Source: Roseicyclus sp. (GTDB lineage: Bacteria; Pseudomonadota; Alphaproteobacteria; Rhodobacterales; Rhodobacteraceae). Taken from it: a stretch of DNA of 64,000 bases. A program made the translations under genes and the position numbers. The stretch spans positions 1-64,000 of the forward strand of contig JAGYKZ010000003.1 in NCBI GenBank assembly GCA_018401385.1, given 5' to 3'. How positions within the stretch are numbered: position 1 is the stretch's first letter; every line of letters starts with the position of its first letter. Positions 1 to 11,492 of this stretch are shown piece after piece. The notes under the pieces were generated by a model that saw only the letters and a program-made list of their open reading frames with translations, searched no databases and was not told where the DNA came from.

Positions 1-105
<105 letters not shown>

Positions 106-153
106 GGCGCATCTTTGGGCGCAAGACGCCCGAACCAAAAAGAGAGTGACGCA

Positions 154-777
154 ATGAGCGACCAGGCCTTGCAAGAATTGGCCAATTATCTGGCTGAAAA
201 GCAGCCCGAAGCGGTTATGGGCAGCACCATCACGCGTGGTGAACTGACCGTTGAAGTGGCGCTGGCCCATGTGTTGGATTTCGTGGAATTCCTGAAATTG
301 GATCGCAACTGCGCGTTTTCGACCTTGGTTGATATCACCGCGGTGGATCACCCTGGCCGCGACCGCCGCTTTGAATTGGTGTGGCATTTTCTGTCGATGT
401 ATCAAAACCAACGCATCCGCCTGAAAGCTGCGCTCCGCGAGGAGGATATGGCCCCGTCCATCGTGTCGATCCACCCATCGGCCAATTGGTTCGAGCGCGA
501 AGTGTTTGATATGTTCGGCATCTTGTTTACAGGCCACCCCGATTTGCGCCGCATCTTGACGGATTACGGGTTTCGCGGGCATCCGCTTCGCAAGGATTTT
601 CCGACCACAGGCTATGTTGAGCTGCGCTATGACGAGGCGTTGAAGCGCGTGGTCTATGAGCCTGTGCAATTGGTGCAGGAATATCGCCAATTCGATTTCA
701 TGAGCCCATGGGAGGGCGCGCAATACGTGCTGCCTGGCGATGAGAAAACAGACCAAGCCAAGGAGGCGCAGAAATGA
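154..777 (+). CDS. nuoC: NADH-quinone oxidoreductase subunit C (30 kDa)
   Basis: Peripheral-arm subunit of respiratory complex I, working with NuoD and NuoB near the quinone site. The protein of 207 residues has the family signature [20 protein letters not shown] and the C-terminal block [17 protein letters not shown]. The ORF track opens at a TTG (115), but the ATG at 154 follows an AGAGAG ribosome binding site and gives the usual N-terminus [13 protein letters not shown]. It overlaps nuoD by the ATGA arrangement, a sign of translational coupling. It is a separate gene here, not the NuoCD fusion of enterobacteria. Confidence 0.95.
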   Translation: MSDQALQELANYLAEKQPEAVMGSTITRGELTVEVALAHVLDFVEFLKLDRNCAFSTLVDITAVDHPGRDRRFELVWHFLSMYQNQRIRLKAALREEDMAPSIVSIHPSANWFEREVFDMFGILFTGHPDLRRILTDYGFRGHPLRKDFPTTGYVELRYDEALKRVVYEPVQLVQEYRQFDFMSPWEGAQYVLPGDEKTDQAKEAQK

Positions 778-1997
778 TGGACGGCTCCAAAGGATTTGAA
801 GACGCGCTGACAGGCGAACAGAAAATTCGCAATTTCAACATCAATTTCGGACCACAGCACCCCGCCGCGCATGGGGTGCTGCGCTTGGTTCTTGAGTTGG
901 ATGGTGAGATTTGCGAGCGCTGTGATCCGCATATTGGTCTTTTGCATCGCGGCACCGAAAAGCTGATGGAAAGCCGCACCTATCTGCAAAACCTGCCTTA
1001 TTTTGACCGTCTGGATTATGTCGGCACGATGAACCAAGAGCACGCATGGTGCTTGGCCATCGAACGCATGACTGGGGTCGAGGTTCCCCGCCGTGCGCAG
1101 CTGATCCGCGTGCTTTATTGCGAGATCGGGCGGATTTTGAACCATTTGCTAAACGTGACCACGCAGGCCATGGATGTGGGGGCGTTGACACCGCCGCTTT
1201 GGGGCTTTGAAGAGCGCGAAAAGCTGATGGTGTTCTATGAACGGGCCAGTGGCGCGCGATTGCACGCGGCCTATTTCCGCCCTGGTGGCGTGCATCAAGA
1301 TCTGCCGCCCGAATTGATCGCGGATATCGACACATGGGCGCAGGAATTCCCCCGCGTTTTGAACGACATAGACGGGCTTCTGACCGAAAACCGTATTTTC
1401 AAGCAGCGCAATGTCGATATTGGCATCGTGACCGAGGAAGATATCCAAAACTGGGCGTTTTCGGGGGTGATGGCGCGCGGTTCTGGTCTGGCATGGGATT
1501 TGCGCCGTGCGCAGCCTTATGAATGCTATAACGAATTCGAGTTCCAGATCCCTGTGGGGAAGAACGGCGATTGCTATGATCGCTATTTGTGCCGCATGGA
1601 AGAAATGCGCCAATCCATCTCGATCATCCACCAAGCTTGCGCCAAGCTGCAATTGCCCGAAAATCAGGGTGATGTTCTGGCGCGCGGTAAGGTGACACCG
1701 CCGTCTCGGGCCGAGATGAAGACCTCGATGGAGGCTTTGATCCATCATTTCAAGCTTTACACCGAAGGCTTCCACGTGCCTGAGGGCGAGATTTACGTGG
1801 CGGTCGAAGCGCCAAAGGGTGAATTTGGGGTTTACTTGGTTTCGGATGGCTCAAACAAACCTTATCGTGCCAAAATCCGCGCGCCGGGTTTTGCGCATTT
1901 GCAGGCCATGGACCATTTGTGCCGCGGCCATCAATTGGCGGATGTGTCCGCTATTTTGGGCTCGCTGGATGTCGTGTTCGGCGAGATTGACCGCTGA
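774..1997 (+). CDS. nuoD: NADH-quinone oxidoreductase subunit D (49 kDa)
   Basis: Forms the quinone-binding pocket of complex I with NuoB. The 407-residue product begins with the conserved core [20 protein letters not shown] and contains [14 protein letters not shown], the segment homologous to hydrogenase large subunits. It ends in the family hallmark [11 protein letters not shown]. The frame is fully open and of normal length. The ATG overlaps the nuoC stop codon (ATGA), so the two are translationally coupled in one operon. Confidence 0.97.
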   Translation: MMDGSKGFEDALTGEQKIRNFNINFGPQHPAAHGVLRLVLELDGEICERCDPHIGLLHRGTEKLMESRTYLQNLPYFDRLDYVGTMNQEHAWCLAIERMTGVEVPRRAQLIRVLYCEIGRILNHLLNVTTQAMDVGALTPPLWGFEEREKLMVFYERASGARLHAAYFRPGGVHQDLPPELIADIDTWAQEFPRVLNDIDGLLTENRIFKQRNVDIGIVTEEDIQNWAFSGVMARGSGLAWDLRRAQPYECYNEFEFQIPVGKNGDCYDRYLCRMEEMRQSISIIHQACAKLQLPENQGDVLARGKVTPPSRAEMKTSMEALIHHFKLYTEGFHVPEGEIYVAVEAPKGEFGVYLVSDGSNKPYRAKIRAPGFAHLQAMDHLCRGHQLADVSAILGSLDVVFGEIDR

Positions 1998-2063
1998 TCC
2001 AAGATCAGCCCCTGCTGCGGCGCCTGTGCTGTGGCAAAGAACCAGTTGACGGAACGAAGTAAG

Positions 2064-2909
2064 ATGCTCAGACGCCTGCACACCGAACAGCCAGACAGCT
2101 TTGCCTTCACGCCTGAAAATCAGGCATGGGCGGAGGCGCAAATCACAAAATATCCCGAGGGGCGTCAGGCATCCGCAATCATCCCGCTTTTGTGGCGCGC
2201 GCAGGAACAGGAAGGGTGGCTGACCAAGCCCGCGATCGAGACGGTCGCCGATATGTTGGGCATGGCCTATATTCGCGCGCTGGAAGTGGCGACTTTCTAT
2301 TTCATGTTCCAACTGCAACCCGTGGGCAGCGTGGCGCATATTCAGGTGTGCGGCACCACGTCTTGCATGATTTGCGGGGCCGAAGATTTGATTGGCGTGT
2401 GCCGTGAAAAGATCGCGGCAAATTCACATCAACTTTCCAAGGATGGCAAATTTTCGTGGGAAGAAGTGGAATGTCTGGGCGCTTGCGCCAATGCGCCGAT
2501 GGCGCAGATCGGCAAGGATTATTACGAAGACCTGACCGCCGTGCGCCTCGCTGAGATTATTGACGCATTGGCCGCAGGTCAGGTGCCAACGCCAGGACCA
2601 CAAAATGGCCGATATGCCGCCGAACCTGCATCGGGTCTGAGCAGCCTGACCGCGCATGAAAAGGGCCGTGATACACTGAATGCGTCCGCACGTTTGGCTA
2701 CGGATATTGGTGATACGGTCAAGCGGATTGACGGGACCGAAGTGCCGCTCTTGGCCCCATGGGGCAAGCAATCTTCTGCGGGCCTGCCCAAGGAGGCGGC
2801 CCGCCCGAAACCCGCAAATGCAGCGAAAAAACCTGTGGCGGTGAAAAAGGCATCTGGCGAAAAACCAGCCGCAAAGCCGCGCAAAGCCAAGCCCAAGGCA
2901 AGCGAATAA
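2064..2909 (+). CDS. nuoE: NADH-quinone oxidoreductase subunit E (24 kDa) with basic C-terminal tail
   Basis: Carries the [2Fe-2S] cluster N1a of the NADH-oxidising module. Cluster ligands are visible in CGTTSC and ECLGAC. The ORF track starts at a GTG at 2031, but the ATG at 2064 ([15 protein letters not shown]) matches the family N-terminus, giving 281 residues. Conserved sequence ends near residue 200. The remaining 80 or so residues are low-complexity and rich in Ala, Lys and Pro ([15 protein letters not shown]). In many other alphaproteobacteria the NuoE tail ends in a helix-hairpin-helix domain; here that domain sits in the next gene. A hairpin terminator follows at once. Confidence 0.95.
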   Translation: MLRRLHTEQPDSFAFTPENQAWAEAQITKYPEGRQASAIIPLLWRAQEQEGWLTKPAIETVADMLGMAYIRALEVATFYFMFQLQPVGSVAHIQVCGTTSCMICGAEDLIGVCREKIAANSHQLSKDGKFSWEEVECLGACANAPMAQIGKDYYEDLTAVRLAEIIDALAAGQVPTPGPQNGRYAAEPASGLSSLTAHEKGRDTLNASARLATDIGDTVKRIDGTEVPLLAPWGKQSSAGLPKEAARPKPANAAKKPVAVKKASGEKPAAKPRKAKPKASE

Positions 2910-2932
2910 CACGGCGCGCACACCATATATTG

Positions 2933-2963
2933 AAAAACCTGCCGTTTTGGCAGGTTTTTGTTT
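2933..2963 (+). terminator. Hairpin terminator after nuoE, inside the nuo operon
   Basis: AAAAACCTGCC pairs exactly with GGCAGGTTTTT across a five-base loop and is followed by more Ts (GTTTTTTAT). This is a textbook intrinsic terminator lying within the nuo gene string, so it probably attenuates read-through to the downstream nuo genes and does not end the operon. Confidence 0.82.
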
Positions 2964-3049
2964 TTTATCTTTGAAATTATAAGGTAAGTTGCGTTTGGGC
3001 GCGTGCGTGAGATGCGCGCGGATCTGATAGACCAGACGGGGGAAAATAA

Positions 3050-3757
3050 ATGAGCGTGAATTCAGGGGGTTTGAGCTGCGCGGCCATGTCATGGGGCTTG
3101 GCTGCTGTGCTCGGTGCTGTGGCGGGCGTGCTTTTGGCCGTTCTTGGTGAGTGGAGCTTTATGCAAGCCGTGTTCGCAGCGGTTATTGTGGCCGTTGCTG
3201 TGGGGGTTGTTCCTGATGCTGACCATCTGTCGCAGCCTGCCTGCGCCAGCCAATACCAAAGCGGATGCGCCAAAGGCAGAGAAACCTTTAAAGCGGCTGC
3301 ACCCAGAGGCCGCACCACCTGCGGTAACGGCAGCATCAAAGCTGCCGCCGCGCCAAAGGTTGCTGCGCCTAAAGCGGCCGCGAAACCCAAAGCCGCTACA
3401 GCCAAGGCAGCTGCACCAAAAGCAGCGGCCAAACCCAAGGCCGATCCTGCCCCAGTGGCGGCTGATGCGGGCAGCAAACCTGAAACGCTGAGTGCGGCAC
3501 GCGCCTCGGGTGCGGATGATCTCAAAATGATCAAAGGCGTTGGTCCCAAGCTTGAGAAAATGCTGAATGGCATGGGGTTTTACCATTTCGATCAAATCGC
3601 CGCATGGAAGGCGGCAGAGGTTGCATGGGTTGACCAGAATCTTGAGGGCTTTAAGGGCCGCGTCAGTCGTGACAATTGGGTGGCGCAGGCGAGAACCTTG
3701 GCTGCTGGTGGGCAGACGGAGTTTTCCAAACGTGTTGGTGATGGCGACGTTTACTAA
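3050..3757 (+). CDS. Membrane-anchored helix-hairpin-helix protein (detached NuoE-tail-like domain)
   Basis: The product has an N-terminal hydrophobic segment (GLAAVLGAVAGVLLAVLGEW and further), a long Ala/Lys/Pro linker, and a C-terminal helix-hairpin-helix-like domain of about 75 residues beginning DDLKMIKGVGPKLEKMLNGM and ending in VGDGDVY. That domain is found fused to the C-terminus of NuoE in some alphaproteobacteria (family knowledge). Lying between nuoE and nuoF, it is probably a complex I accessory or assembly protein; that role is inferred. The frame is open, but residues from about 52 to 95 read better in another frame (LFLMLTICRSLPAPANTKAD), so two compensating indels probably lie near 3205 and 3335. 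An RBS (GGGGGAAAATAA) precedes the ATG. Confidence 0.75.
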   Translation: MSVNSGGLSCAAMSWGLAAVLGAVAGVLLAVLGEWSFMQAVFAAVIVAVAVGVVPDADHLSQPACASQYQSGCAKGRETFKAAAPRGRTTCGNGSIKAAAAPKVAAPKAAAKPKAATAKAAAPKAAAKPKADPAPVAADAGSKPETLSAARASGADDLKMIKGVGPKLEKMLNGMGFYHFDQIAAWKAAEVAWVDQNLEGFKGRVSRDNWVAQARTLAAGGQTEFSKRVGDGDVY

Positions 3758-3776
3758 GCCTTCATAACATTTCGTG

Positions 3777-3816
3777 AAAAGGCGGCCTTGCAGGAATGAT
3801 GCGGGGCCGCTTTTTC
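3777..3816 (+). terminator. Probable terminator hairpin after the helix-hairpin-helix gene
   Basis: AAAAGGCGGCC and GGGCCGCTTTTT form a stem whose core GCGGCC/GGCCGC is perfect, with a loop of roughly 16 bases, followed by TTTTTC. It is the second hairpin of this kind within the nuo cluster. Confidence 0.6.
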
Positions 3817-3865
3817 TTGCAGCCTTGGCTCATGGCGGATAGAACCGCGCCAAACCGGGATCGCA

Positions 3866-4153
3866 ATGACCTCAGACCAGATGCCACAAAAGCCGCAAAA
3901 GCCATCTCCCCAAGAGGCCGCTCTGGACCGTAAGGGTCGGGTTGCGGCTTTGGTGATTGCGGGGGCAATGCTGATCTGGATGTTGATGCAACTTATCGGC
4001 GCGCATATGAGTTGGCCCCTGAGATTCGCGTTTTTGTTTGATCTTGCGGCAATGGCGGCCCTTTTCTGGGCGCTTGTTGTGGCGTATCAAGTATGGCAAG
4101 GCCGCAAAATGCTTCGGACCACGAATGCACAGCACCAGAACGACAAGGACTAG
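3866..4153 (+). CDS. DUF5337 small membrane protein
   Basis: A 95-residue protein with a charged N-terminus rich in Pro and Gln, then two hydrophobic helices (VAALVIAGAMLIWMLMQLI and FAFLFDLAAMAALFWALVVA) and a short polar tail. This matches the DUF5337 family, which sits between nuoE and nuoF in Rhodobacteraceae. Its function is unknown. Position and two-helix topology suggest a role in complex I assembly or stability, which is inference. nuoF starts three bases after its stop codon. Confidence 0.82.
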   Translation: MTSDQMPQKPQKPSPQEAALDRKGRVAALVIAGAMLIWMLMQLIGAHMSWPLRFAFLFDLAAMAALFWALVVAYQVWQGRKMLRTTNAQHQNDKD

Positions 4154-4156
4154 GAT

Positions 4157-5450
4157 ATGCTTCAGGATAAAGACCGTATCTTTACCAATATCTACGGGAT
4201 GCATGACCGCAGCCTCAAAGGCGCAAAGGCGCGGGGGCATTGGGATGGCACCAAGGATTTGATCGGACTGGGGCGCGATAAGATCATCGAGATTATGAAG
4301 GCCTCTGGTCTGCGCGGACGTGGCGGCGCGGGTTTCCCAACGGGATTGAAATGGTCATTCATGCCCAAGGAAAGCGATGGTCGTCCGTCCTATTTGGTGG
4401 TGAATGCCGACGAATCCGAACCTGGCACCTGTAAAGACCGCGAGATCATGCGTCACGACCCGCACACGCTGGTCGAAGGCTGCTTGATCGCCTCTTTTGC
4501 GATGGGGGCGCACGCCTGCTATATCTATATTCGGGGCGAATATATCCGCGAGCGCGAAGCGTTGCAGGCCGCGATTGATGAAGCTTACGCAGCAGGGCTT
4601 TTGGGCAAAAATGCCGCAAAATCAGGCTGGGATTTTGATCTTTACCTGCATCACGGGGCAGGGGCCTATATCTGCGGCGAGGAAACCGCGCTTCTCGAAA
4701 GTCTTGAGGGCAAGAAGGGGATGCCGCGCATGAAGCCCCCCTTTCCTGCGGGCGCGGGTTTGTATGGCTGCCCAACCACGGTGAACAATGTCAGATCCAT
4801 CGCCGTTGTCCCACAGTTTTGCGCCGTGGCGCAGGATGGTTGCGGGTTTGGCCCGCCCAGATAGTCACAGACCTCCGAAACTTTTGCGATTTCAGACCAT
4901 GTAAATAACCCTTGTGTGGTCGAAGAGGCGATGTCGATCACATTCAGAAGAATTGATCGAGCGTCATTGCGGCGGCATTCGCGGCGGGTGGGACAATCTT
5001 AAGGCGGTCATTTCCCGGCGGCTCATCCAGTACTTAGCAGCATCCCGTGGCGAAAATATGCGCGAAGCGATCGCGGATTTCGACTATCTGCGCGAACAGC
5101 GGTCTGGCTTGGGCACCGCTGCGGTGATTGTCATGGATAAATCCACCGATATCATCAAAGCCATTTGGCGTTTGTCGAAATTCTATAAACACGAATCTTG
5201 CGGTCAATGCACGCCCTGCCGTGAAGGCACGGGATGGATGATGCGGGTGATGGAGCGCTTGGTCAAAGGCGAGGCATCGGTCGAAGAGATTGATATGTTG
5301 CTGGATGTGACGAAACAAGTTGAAGGTCATACCATCTGCGCCCTTGGCGATGCGGCCGCATGGCCGATCCAAGGGTTGATCCGCAATTTCCGCGATGAGA
5401 TCGAAGACCGCATCAAATCCAAACGCGGTGCGGCAATCGCAGCTGAATAG
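4157..5450 (+). pseudogene. nuoF: NADH-quinone oxidoreductase subunit F (51 kDa), frame disrupted
   Basis: NADH- and FMN-binding subunit with [4Fe-4S] cluster N3. The first frame (4157 to about 4800) is standard NuoF, with the NADH-site motif [13 protein letters not shown] and [18 protein letters not shown]. The last frame (about 4920 to 5450) resumes with [15 protein letters not shown] and carries the N3 ligands [17 protein letters not shown]. Between them, roughly 4800-4920 contains several indels and substitutions; remnants of CVVEEAMSI can still be read. A second small scramble near 5010-5040 spoils the segment between LKAV and [11 protein letters not shown]. Complex I cannot work without NuoF, so sequence error is likelier than inactivation. 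Confidence 0.92.
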
Positions 5451-5453
5451 GGG

Positions 5454-5480
5454 AAAACGGGGCCAGTGAGGCCCCGTTTT
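5454..5480 (+). terminator. Hairpin terminator after nuoF
   Basis: AAAACGGGGCC, a five-base loop, then GGCCCCGTTTT: an 11-bp perfect stem ending in a T run, four bases after the nuoF stop. This is the third terminator-like element inside the nuo cluster. Confidence 0.78.
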
Positions 5481-5545
5481 CATGTGCGCCCTTTGCACGG
5501 AGTTTTGATTTGAACTGTCTGCGCGGCCTCGTGACATTGAGCATT

Positions 5546-5992
5546 ATGAAGAACCCAGTTGCACAGTTTCGCGCCGCCCGTAGTGTCGCCTTATCGGTGA
5601 TGGTTGTCGCGCTGTCTGTGTCTGGTCAGCCGTCCCATGCACAGGATCGCTTTGACGCGCTGCGCAATGATCCGGAAATCCATGAGGGGCTTTTGGCGAT
5701 TTCCATTGGACGGCTTGTGCGCAATCATTGCGACACCATAGACGCACGGGTTTTTCGCGCATGGGCGTTTGCGCAAAGCTTGGTTGATCGTGGCATTTCC
5801 TTGGGCTATTCGCGCGCAGAGCTTGAAGACTATCTTGAGAGCGATGCTGATAAAGACCGATACCGCAGCTTGGCCCGCGCCTATCTGGGCGCGCGCGGCG
5901 CAGCGGTCGAGGATGCACAATCTATGTGCAGATTGGGCCGCGATGAAATTTCTTCGCAGTCAGCCGTTGGCAGATTGCTTATTGAAGGTTAG
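5546..5992 (+). CDS. DUF5333 secreted protein between nuoF and nuoG
   Basis: A 148-residue protein with an N-terminal signal sequence (VALSVMVVALSVSGQPSHA, likely cleaved after SHA) and a soluble helical domain with two cysteines (VRNHCDTID and SMCRLGRDEI). It matches DUF5333, which recurs between nuoF and nuoG in Rhodobacteraceae. The predicted location is the periplasm and the function is unknown. The ORF track starts at TTG 5510, which has a GGAG seven bases upstream; the ATG at 5546 gives a cleaner signal peptide but a weak RBS, so the start is uncertain. Confidence 0.78.
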   Translation: MKNPVAQFRAARSVALSVMVVALSVSGQPSHAQDRFDALRNDPEIHEGLLAISIGRLVRNHCDTIDARVFRAWAFAQSLVDRGISLGYSRAELEDYLESDADKDRYRSLARAYLGARGAAVEDAQSMCRLGRDEISSQSAVGRLLIEG

Positions 5993-6064
5993 AAGGCACC
6001 AAACGCGAATATTCGGGGCGCAATTTCCAGACCCTTGCCCCAAGGCCAACGAAGGACCGCGCGC

Positions 6065-8115
<2,051 letters not shown>

Positions 8116-8119
<4 letters not shown>

Positions 8120-8502
8120 TGATCATGGGGCTGATATGGGCGGGCTTGGGCCTTGCAGGATGCCAGACCATCCCGCGCTATGATCAAGGACCCCCCGCTT
8201 TTTATGACGGTGTTGAGACAAGACTACTGGACGACGATTTGGTGAATTTTATCGTGCAAATGTCAGGTGCGGCCACGACAAGCAATGTCGAGGACTATGC
8301 CAAATGTGCGGCGGCGCAATATGCGCTGATCCGCGGATATGGCTTTGCGCGGCATCTGCGCACAAATGTATACGAAGAGGGTGGCATTTGGCGTGGAGAT
8401 GCGGTTTACACCATCTCGCCATCCCTCCCACGCGGGTCACAAACGATAGATGCAGAAGTCATCGTTGCGGCTTGTCAGGATAACGGCATACCCACGGTTT
8501 GA
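8116..8502 (+). CDS. Small lipoprotein encoded between nuoG and nuoH
   Basis: A 128-residue product with a short signal sequence and a clear lipobox (GLGLAGC), so it is predicted to be lipidated and exported. The mature part has two further cysteines ([18 protein letters not shown] and VAACQDNG) and no domain I can name. The ATG at 8116 is preferred over the upstream start in the ORF track because it makes the lipobox proximal and gives an ATGA overlap with the end of nuoG. nuoH follows eight bases later. A role linked to complex I is suggested only by position. Confidence 0.75.
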
Positions 8503-8509
8503 GGACAAC

Positions 8510-9551
8510 ATGGACGGTTTCTTATCAACCACACCTGGAATGATGCTGATCATCGCGGCGCAATGCTTGCTGGTGATCGGTTTCGTGATGGTCTCGCTGC
8601 TTTTCCTTGTGTATGGCGACCGCAAAATTTGGGCGGCCGTCCAGATGCGCCGTGGTCCCAATGTTGTGGGGGCTTTCGGCCTTTTGCAAACCGTGGCGGA
8701 TGCGCTGAAATATGTGGTGAAAGAGGTGGTCATCCCCGCAGGTGCGGATCGCCCTGTGTTTTTGCTTGCGCCGATGACCAGCTTTGTTTTGGCGATGATC
8801 GCCTGGGCGGTGATCCCGTTCAATGACACATGGGTTCTGGCTGATCTGAATGTCGCAATCCTTTATGTTTTCGCGATTTCCTCGCTTGAGGTTTATGGCG
8901 TGATCATGGGGGGGTGGGCATCCAACTCAAAATATCCGTTCCTTGGTTCTTTGCGCTCCGCCGCGCAGATGATCTCCTATGAGGTGTCTATCGGTCTGAT
9001 CATTGTGGGGGTGATTATCTCGACTGGTTCGTTGAACTTTGGCGATATCGTGCGTGCCCAAGATGGGGCCTATGGCCTGTTCTCGTGGTATTGGTTGCCG
9101 CATTTCCCCATGGTGTTTTTGTTCTTCATCTCAGCCTTGGCCGAGACCAACCGCCCACCCTTCGACTTGCCTGAGGCGGAATCGGAATTGGTCGCAGGCT
9201 ATCAGGTTCGAATATTCCTCAACACCGTTTTTTTGTTGTTCATGGCGGGCGAATATATCGCCATCTTCCTGATGTGCGCGCTGATGACGCTACTGTTCTT
9301 TGGCGGTTGGCTGTCGCCCATTCCAGGGAGTTGCCGATGGCGCGCTGTGGATGGTGGCCAAGATGGCCGTGTTCTTCTTCTTTTTCGCGATGGTGAAAGC
9401 GGTTGTGCCGCGCTACCGCTACGACCAATTGATGCGGATCGGTTGGAAAGTGTTCCTGCCGCTCTCCTTGGCTTGGGTCGTCTTGGTGGCGTTTTTCGCG
9501 AAGTTTGAGCTGTTTGGTGGCGCCTATGCCCGTTGGGCGATTGGAGGTTAA
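8510..9551 (+). pseudogene. nuoH: NADH-quinone oxidoreductase subunit H (ND1), one frameshift
   Basis: Membrane subunit that shapes the quinone channel of complex I. It starts [17 protein letters not shown] after a GAGG RBS and shows conserved loops such as [20 protein letters not shown] and [20 protein letters not shown]. One extra base near 9333 shifts the frame: GWLSPIPG must continue as [20 protein letters not shown], which is read in the other frame to the stop at 9551. Around 9205-9230 the sequence [14 protein letters not shown] looks like a short compensated double shift of the usual YQVEYSS segment. The repaired length would be about 346 residues, normal for the family. Confidence 0.93.
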
Positions 9552-9553
9552 CG

Positions 9554-10048
9554 ATGACGCAAATCGATTATACCCGCGCGGCGAAATACTTCCTGCTGCT
9601 CGACTTTTTTAAGGGCTTCAAGCTGGGGTTCAAATATTTCTTCGCCCCCAAGGCGACTGTCAATTACCCACATGAAAAGGGGCCGCTCTCGCCGCGCTTT
9701 CGCGGGGAACACGCGCTGCGCCGCTATCCCAATGGCGAAGAGCGTTGCATCGCCTGCAAACTCTGCGAGGCGATCTGTCCCGCACAGGCGATCACCATTG
9801 ATGCCGAGCCCCGCGAAGACGGCAGCCGCCGCACCACGCGCTATGACATCGACATGACCAAATGCATCTATTGCGGCTTCTGCCAAGAGGCCTGTCCTGT
9901 GGATGCGATTGTCGAGGGGCCGAATTTTGAATTCGCGACCGAGACACGCGAAGAACTGTATTATGACAAGGCCAAACTTCTGGCCAATGGTGAAAGATGG
10001 GAAGCGGAGATTGCCCGCAACCTGGAGTTGGACGCGCCCTATCGGTAA
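9554..10048 (+). CDS. nuoI: NADH-quinone oxidoreductase subunit I (TYKY)
   Basis: Ferredoxin-like subunit carrying clusters N6a and N6b, which lead electrons to N2. Both [4Fe-4S] motifs are intact: [12 protein letters not shown] and [12 protein letters not shown]. The start is the ATG at 9554, because GGAGG lies just upstream and the product [19 protein letters not shown] matches the family; the ORF track adds seven spurious codons. 164 residues, normal length. It starts two bases after the nuoH stop. Confidence 0.97.
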   Translation: MTQIDYTRAAKYFLLLDFFKGFKLGFKYFFAPKATVNYPHEKGPLSPRFRGEHALRRYPNGEERCIACKLCEAICPAQAITIDAEPREDGSRRTTRYDIDMTKCIYCGFCQEACPVDAIVEGPNFEFATETREELYYDKAKLLANGERWEAEIARNLELDAPYR

Positions 10049-10071
10049 GTCCGTAGTTGTGAGTGTGTGAT

Positions 10072-10488
10072 ATGAGTAATGAGTCCCCCCCAAACCCGTT
10101 CGAGGCATTGATGCGCCAAACGCAAGAGATGACACAGGACTTCCTCAAGGCGGTGAACCCCGCAATGGCGAATATTTCTGCATCCAATCTCGACAAGCTC
10201 TGGCCCACCATGCCTGCGGAGATGATGGAGGCTTTCTTTGGAAAGCAATTCAATCCAGGGGGGCTTGATGCAAAAACGCGGCTTTTGTTGACCCTGCATG
10301 GTCTGACCGTTCAGGGCGCTTTGGCCGAGGCGCAAATCCGCATGACGGTGCGCCACGCGATCGAGGCGGGGGCAAGCCCGCAAGAGATTGCCGAAACCAT
10401 TGGTATGGCCGCCATGTTTGGTGGCGTGCCCGCGATGAACAAAGCGATGGACCTGGCCAAAGCGGCCATTGACGAAGGCGAGGATTAA
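10072..10488 (+). CDS. Carboxymuconolactone decarboxylase-like (AhpD-fold) protein in the nuo operon
   Basis: A helical protein of 138 residues from the ATG at 10072 (a GTG at 10063 is possible). The C-terminal half, KTRLLLTLHGLTVQGALAEA through MFGGVPAMNKAMDLAKAA, fits the carboxymuconolactone decarboxylase/AhpD fold. There is no CxxC pair, so AhpD-type peroxidase-partner activity is unlikely. A gene of this family is commonly found between nuoI and nuoJ in Rhodobacteraceae; its role is not known to me. nuoJ begins four bases after its stop codon. Confidence 0.8.
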   Translation: MSNESPPNPFEALMRQTQEMTQDFLKAVNPAMANISASNLDKLWPTMPAEMMEAFFGKQFNPGGLDAKTRLLLTLHGLTVQGALAEAQIRMTVRHAIEAGASPQEIAETIGMAAMFGGVPAMNKAMDLAKAAIDEGED

Positions 10489-10491
10489 CAT

Positions 10492-11106
10492 ATGGGCGTG
10501 GCCGATATCACCTTCTACGCGTTTTCAACCGTTCTGGTTGCCGCTGCACTTTTGGTGGTGCTGGCCCGCAATCCCGTGCATTCGGTGCTGTGGTTGATCC
10601 TCAGCTTCTTGTCTGCGGCGGGGTTGTTCGTGCTTCTGGGCGCGGAGTTTGTCGCGATGCTGTTGATCATCGTCTATGTCGGCGCGGTTGCGGTGTTGTT
10701 CCTCTTTGTGGTGATGATGTTGGATGTCGATTTCGCGGAATTGAAAGCGGGCATGGCTCAATATATGCCGCTTGCGCTGCTGATTGGCGTGGTGCTGTTG
10801 ATCCAGCTTGGTCTGGCATATGGCACTTGGGTCTTTTCTGATGGAATTGACACCCGACTTGGCAATCCGACACCCGCTGTGGATGAGATGCACAACACCA
10901 AGGCATTGGGAATGATCCTGTATGATCATTACCTTTTGGCCTTCCAAATGGCAGGTTTGGTTTTGCTGGTTGCGATGATTGGTGCGATTGTGCTGACGCT
11001 GCGCCACCGTGTGGATGTGAAACGCCAGAATGTCTTGGCGCAAATGTATCGCGATCCAGCGAAAGCGATGGAATTGAAAGATGTAAAGCCTGGTCAAGGG
11101 CTGTGA
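10492..11106 (+). CDS. nuoJ: NADH-quinone oxidoreductase subunit J (ND6)
   Basis: Membrane-arm subunit next to the quinone channel. It begins [20 protein letters not shown] and has the conserved third-helix segment [30 protein letters not shown], which contains the pi-bulge of ND6. Five hydrophobic segments, 204 residues, fully open. A small GGGCC-GTTT-GGCCC hairpin without a T run lies in the 73-base gap before nuoK. Confidence 0.96.
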   Translation: MGVADITFYAFSTVLVAAALLVVLARNPVHSVLWLILSFLSAAGLFVLLGAEFVAMLLIIVYVGAVAVLFLFVVMMLDVDFAELKAGMAQYMPLALLIGVVLLIQLGLAYGTWVFSDGIDTRLGNPTPAVDEMHNTKALGMILYDHYLLAFQMAGLVLLVAMIGAIVLTLRHRVDVKRQNVLAQMYRDPAKAMELKDVKPGQGL

Positions 11107-11179
11107 CAAAAGCGGGGGCCGTTTGGCCCTCAGCGCATAAATTGAATGACCATGAGGGGTTCCCCCTCGGAGGGACGAG

Positions 11180-11488
11180 ATGACGATCGGACTGGAACAC
11201 TACCTGACGGTGGCGGCTGCGCTCTTTGTGATCGGGATTTTTGGCATATTCCTCAATCGGAAGAATGTGATCGTGATCCTGATGTCAGTCGAATTGATCT
11301 TGCTATCGGTGAATATCAACCTTGTCGCCTTCTCCGCCTATCTGGGCGATTTGACGGGGCAGGTCTTTACCATGTTCGTCCTTACAGTCGCCGCGGCTGA
11401 GGCCGCGATTGGTCTTGCGATCCTTGTCTGTTTCTTCCGCAACCGTGGCACCATCGCGGTTGAAGATGTCTCGAATATGAAGGGCTAA
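11180..11488 (+). CDS. nuoK: NADH-quinone oxidoreductase subunit K (ND4L)
   Basis: A 102-residue, three-helix membrane subunit of complex I. Family hallmarks are [20 protein letters not shown], with the conserved intramembrane glutamate, and [20 protein letters not shown] with a second glutamate. A strong GGAGG RBS precedes the ATG. Four bases separate it from nuoL. Confidence 0.97.
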   Translation: MTIGLEHYLTVAAALFVIGIFGIFLNRKNVIVILMSVELILLSVNINLVAFSAYLGDLTGQVFTMFVLTVAAAEAAIGLAILVCFFRNRGTIAVEDVSNMKG

Positions 11489-11492
11489 GCCG

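Noticed and set aside
3200-3340. Programmed frameshifting in the helix-hairpin-helix gene
   Set aside because: There is no slippery heptamer with a downstream structure, and two opposite shifts would be needed. Sequencing error fits better.
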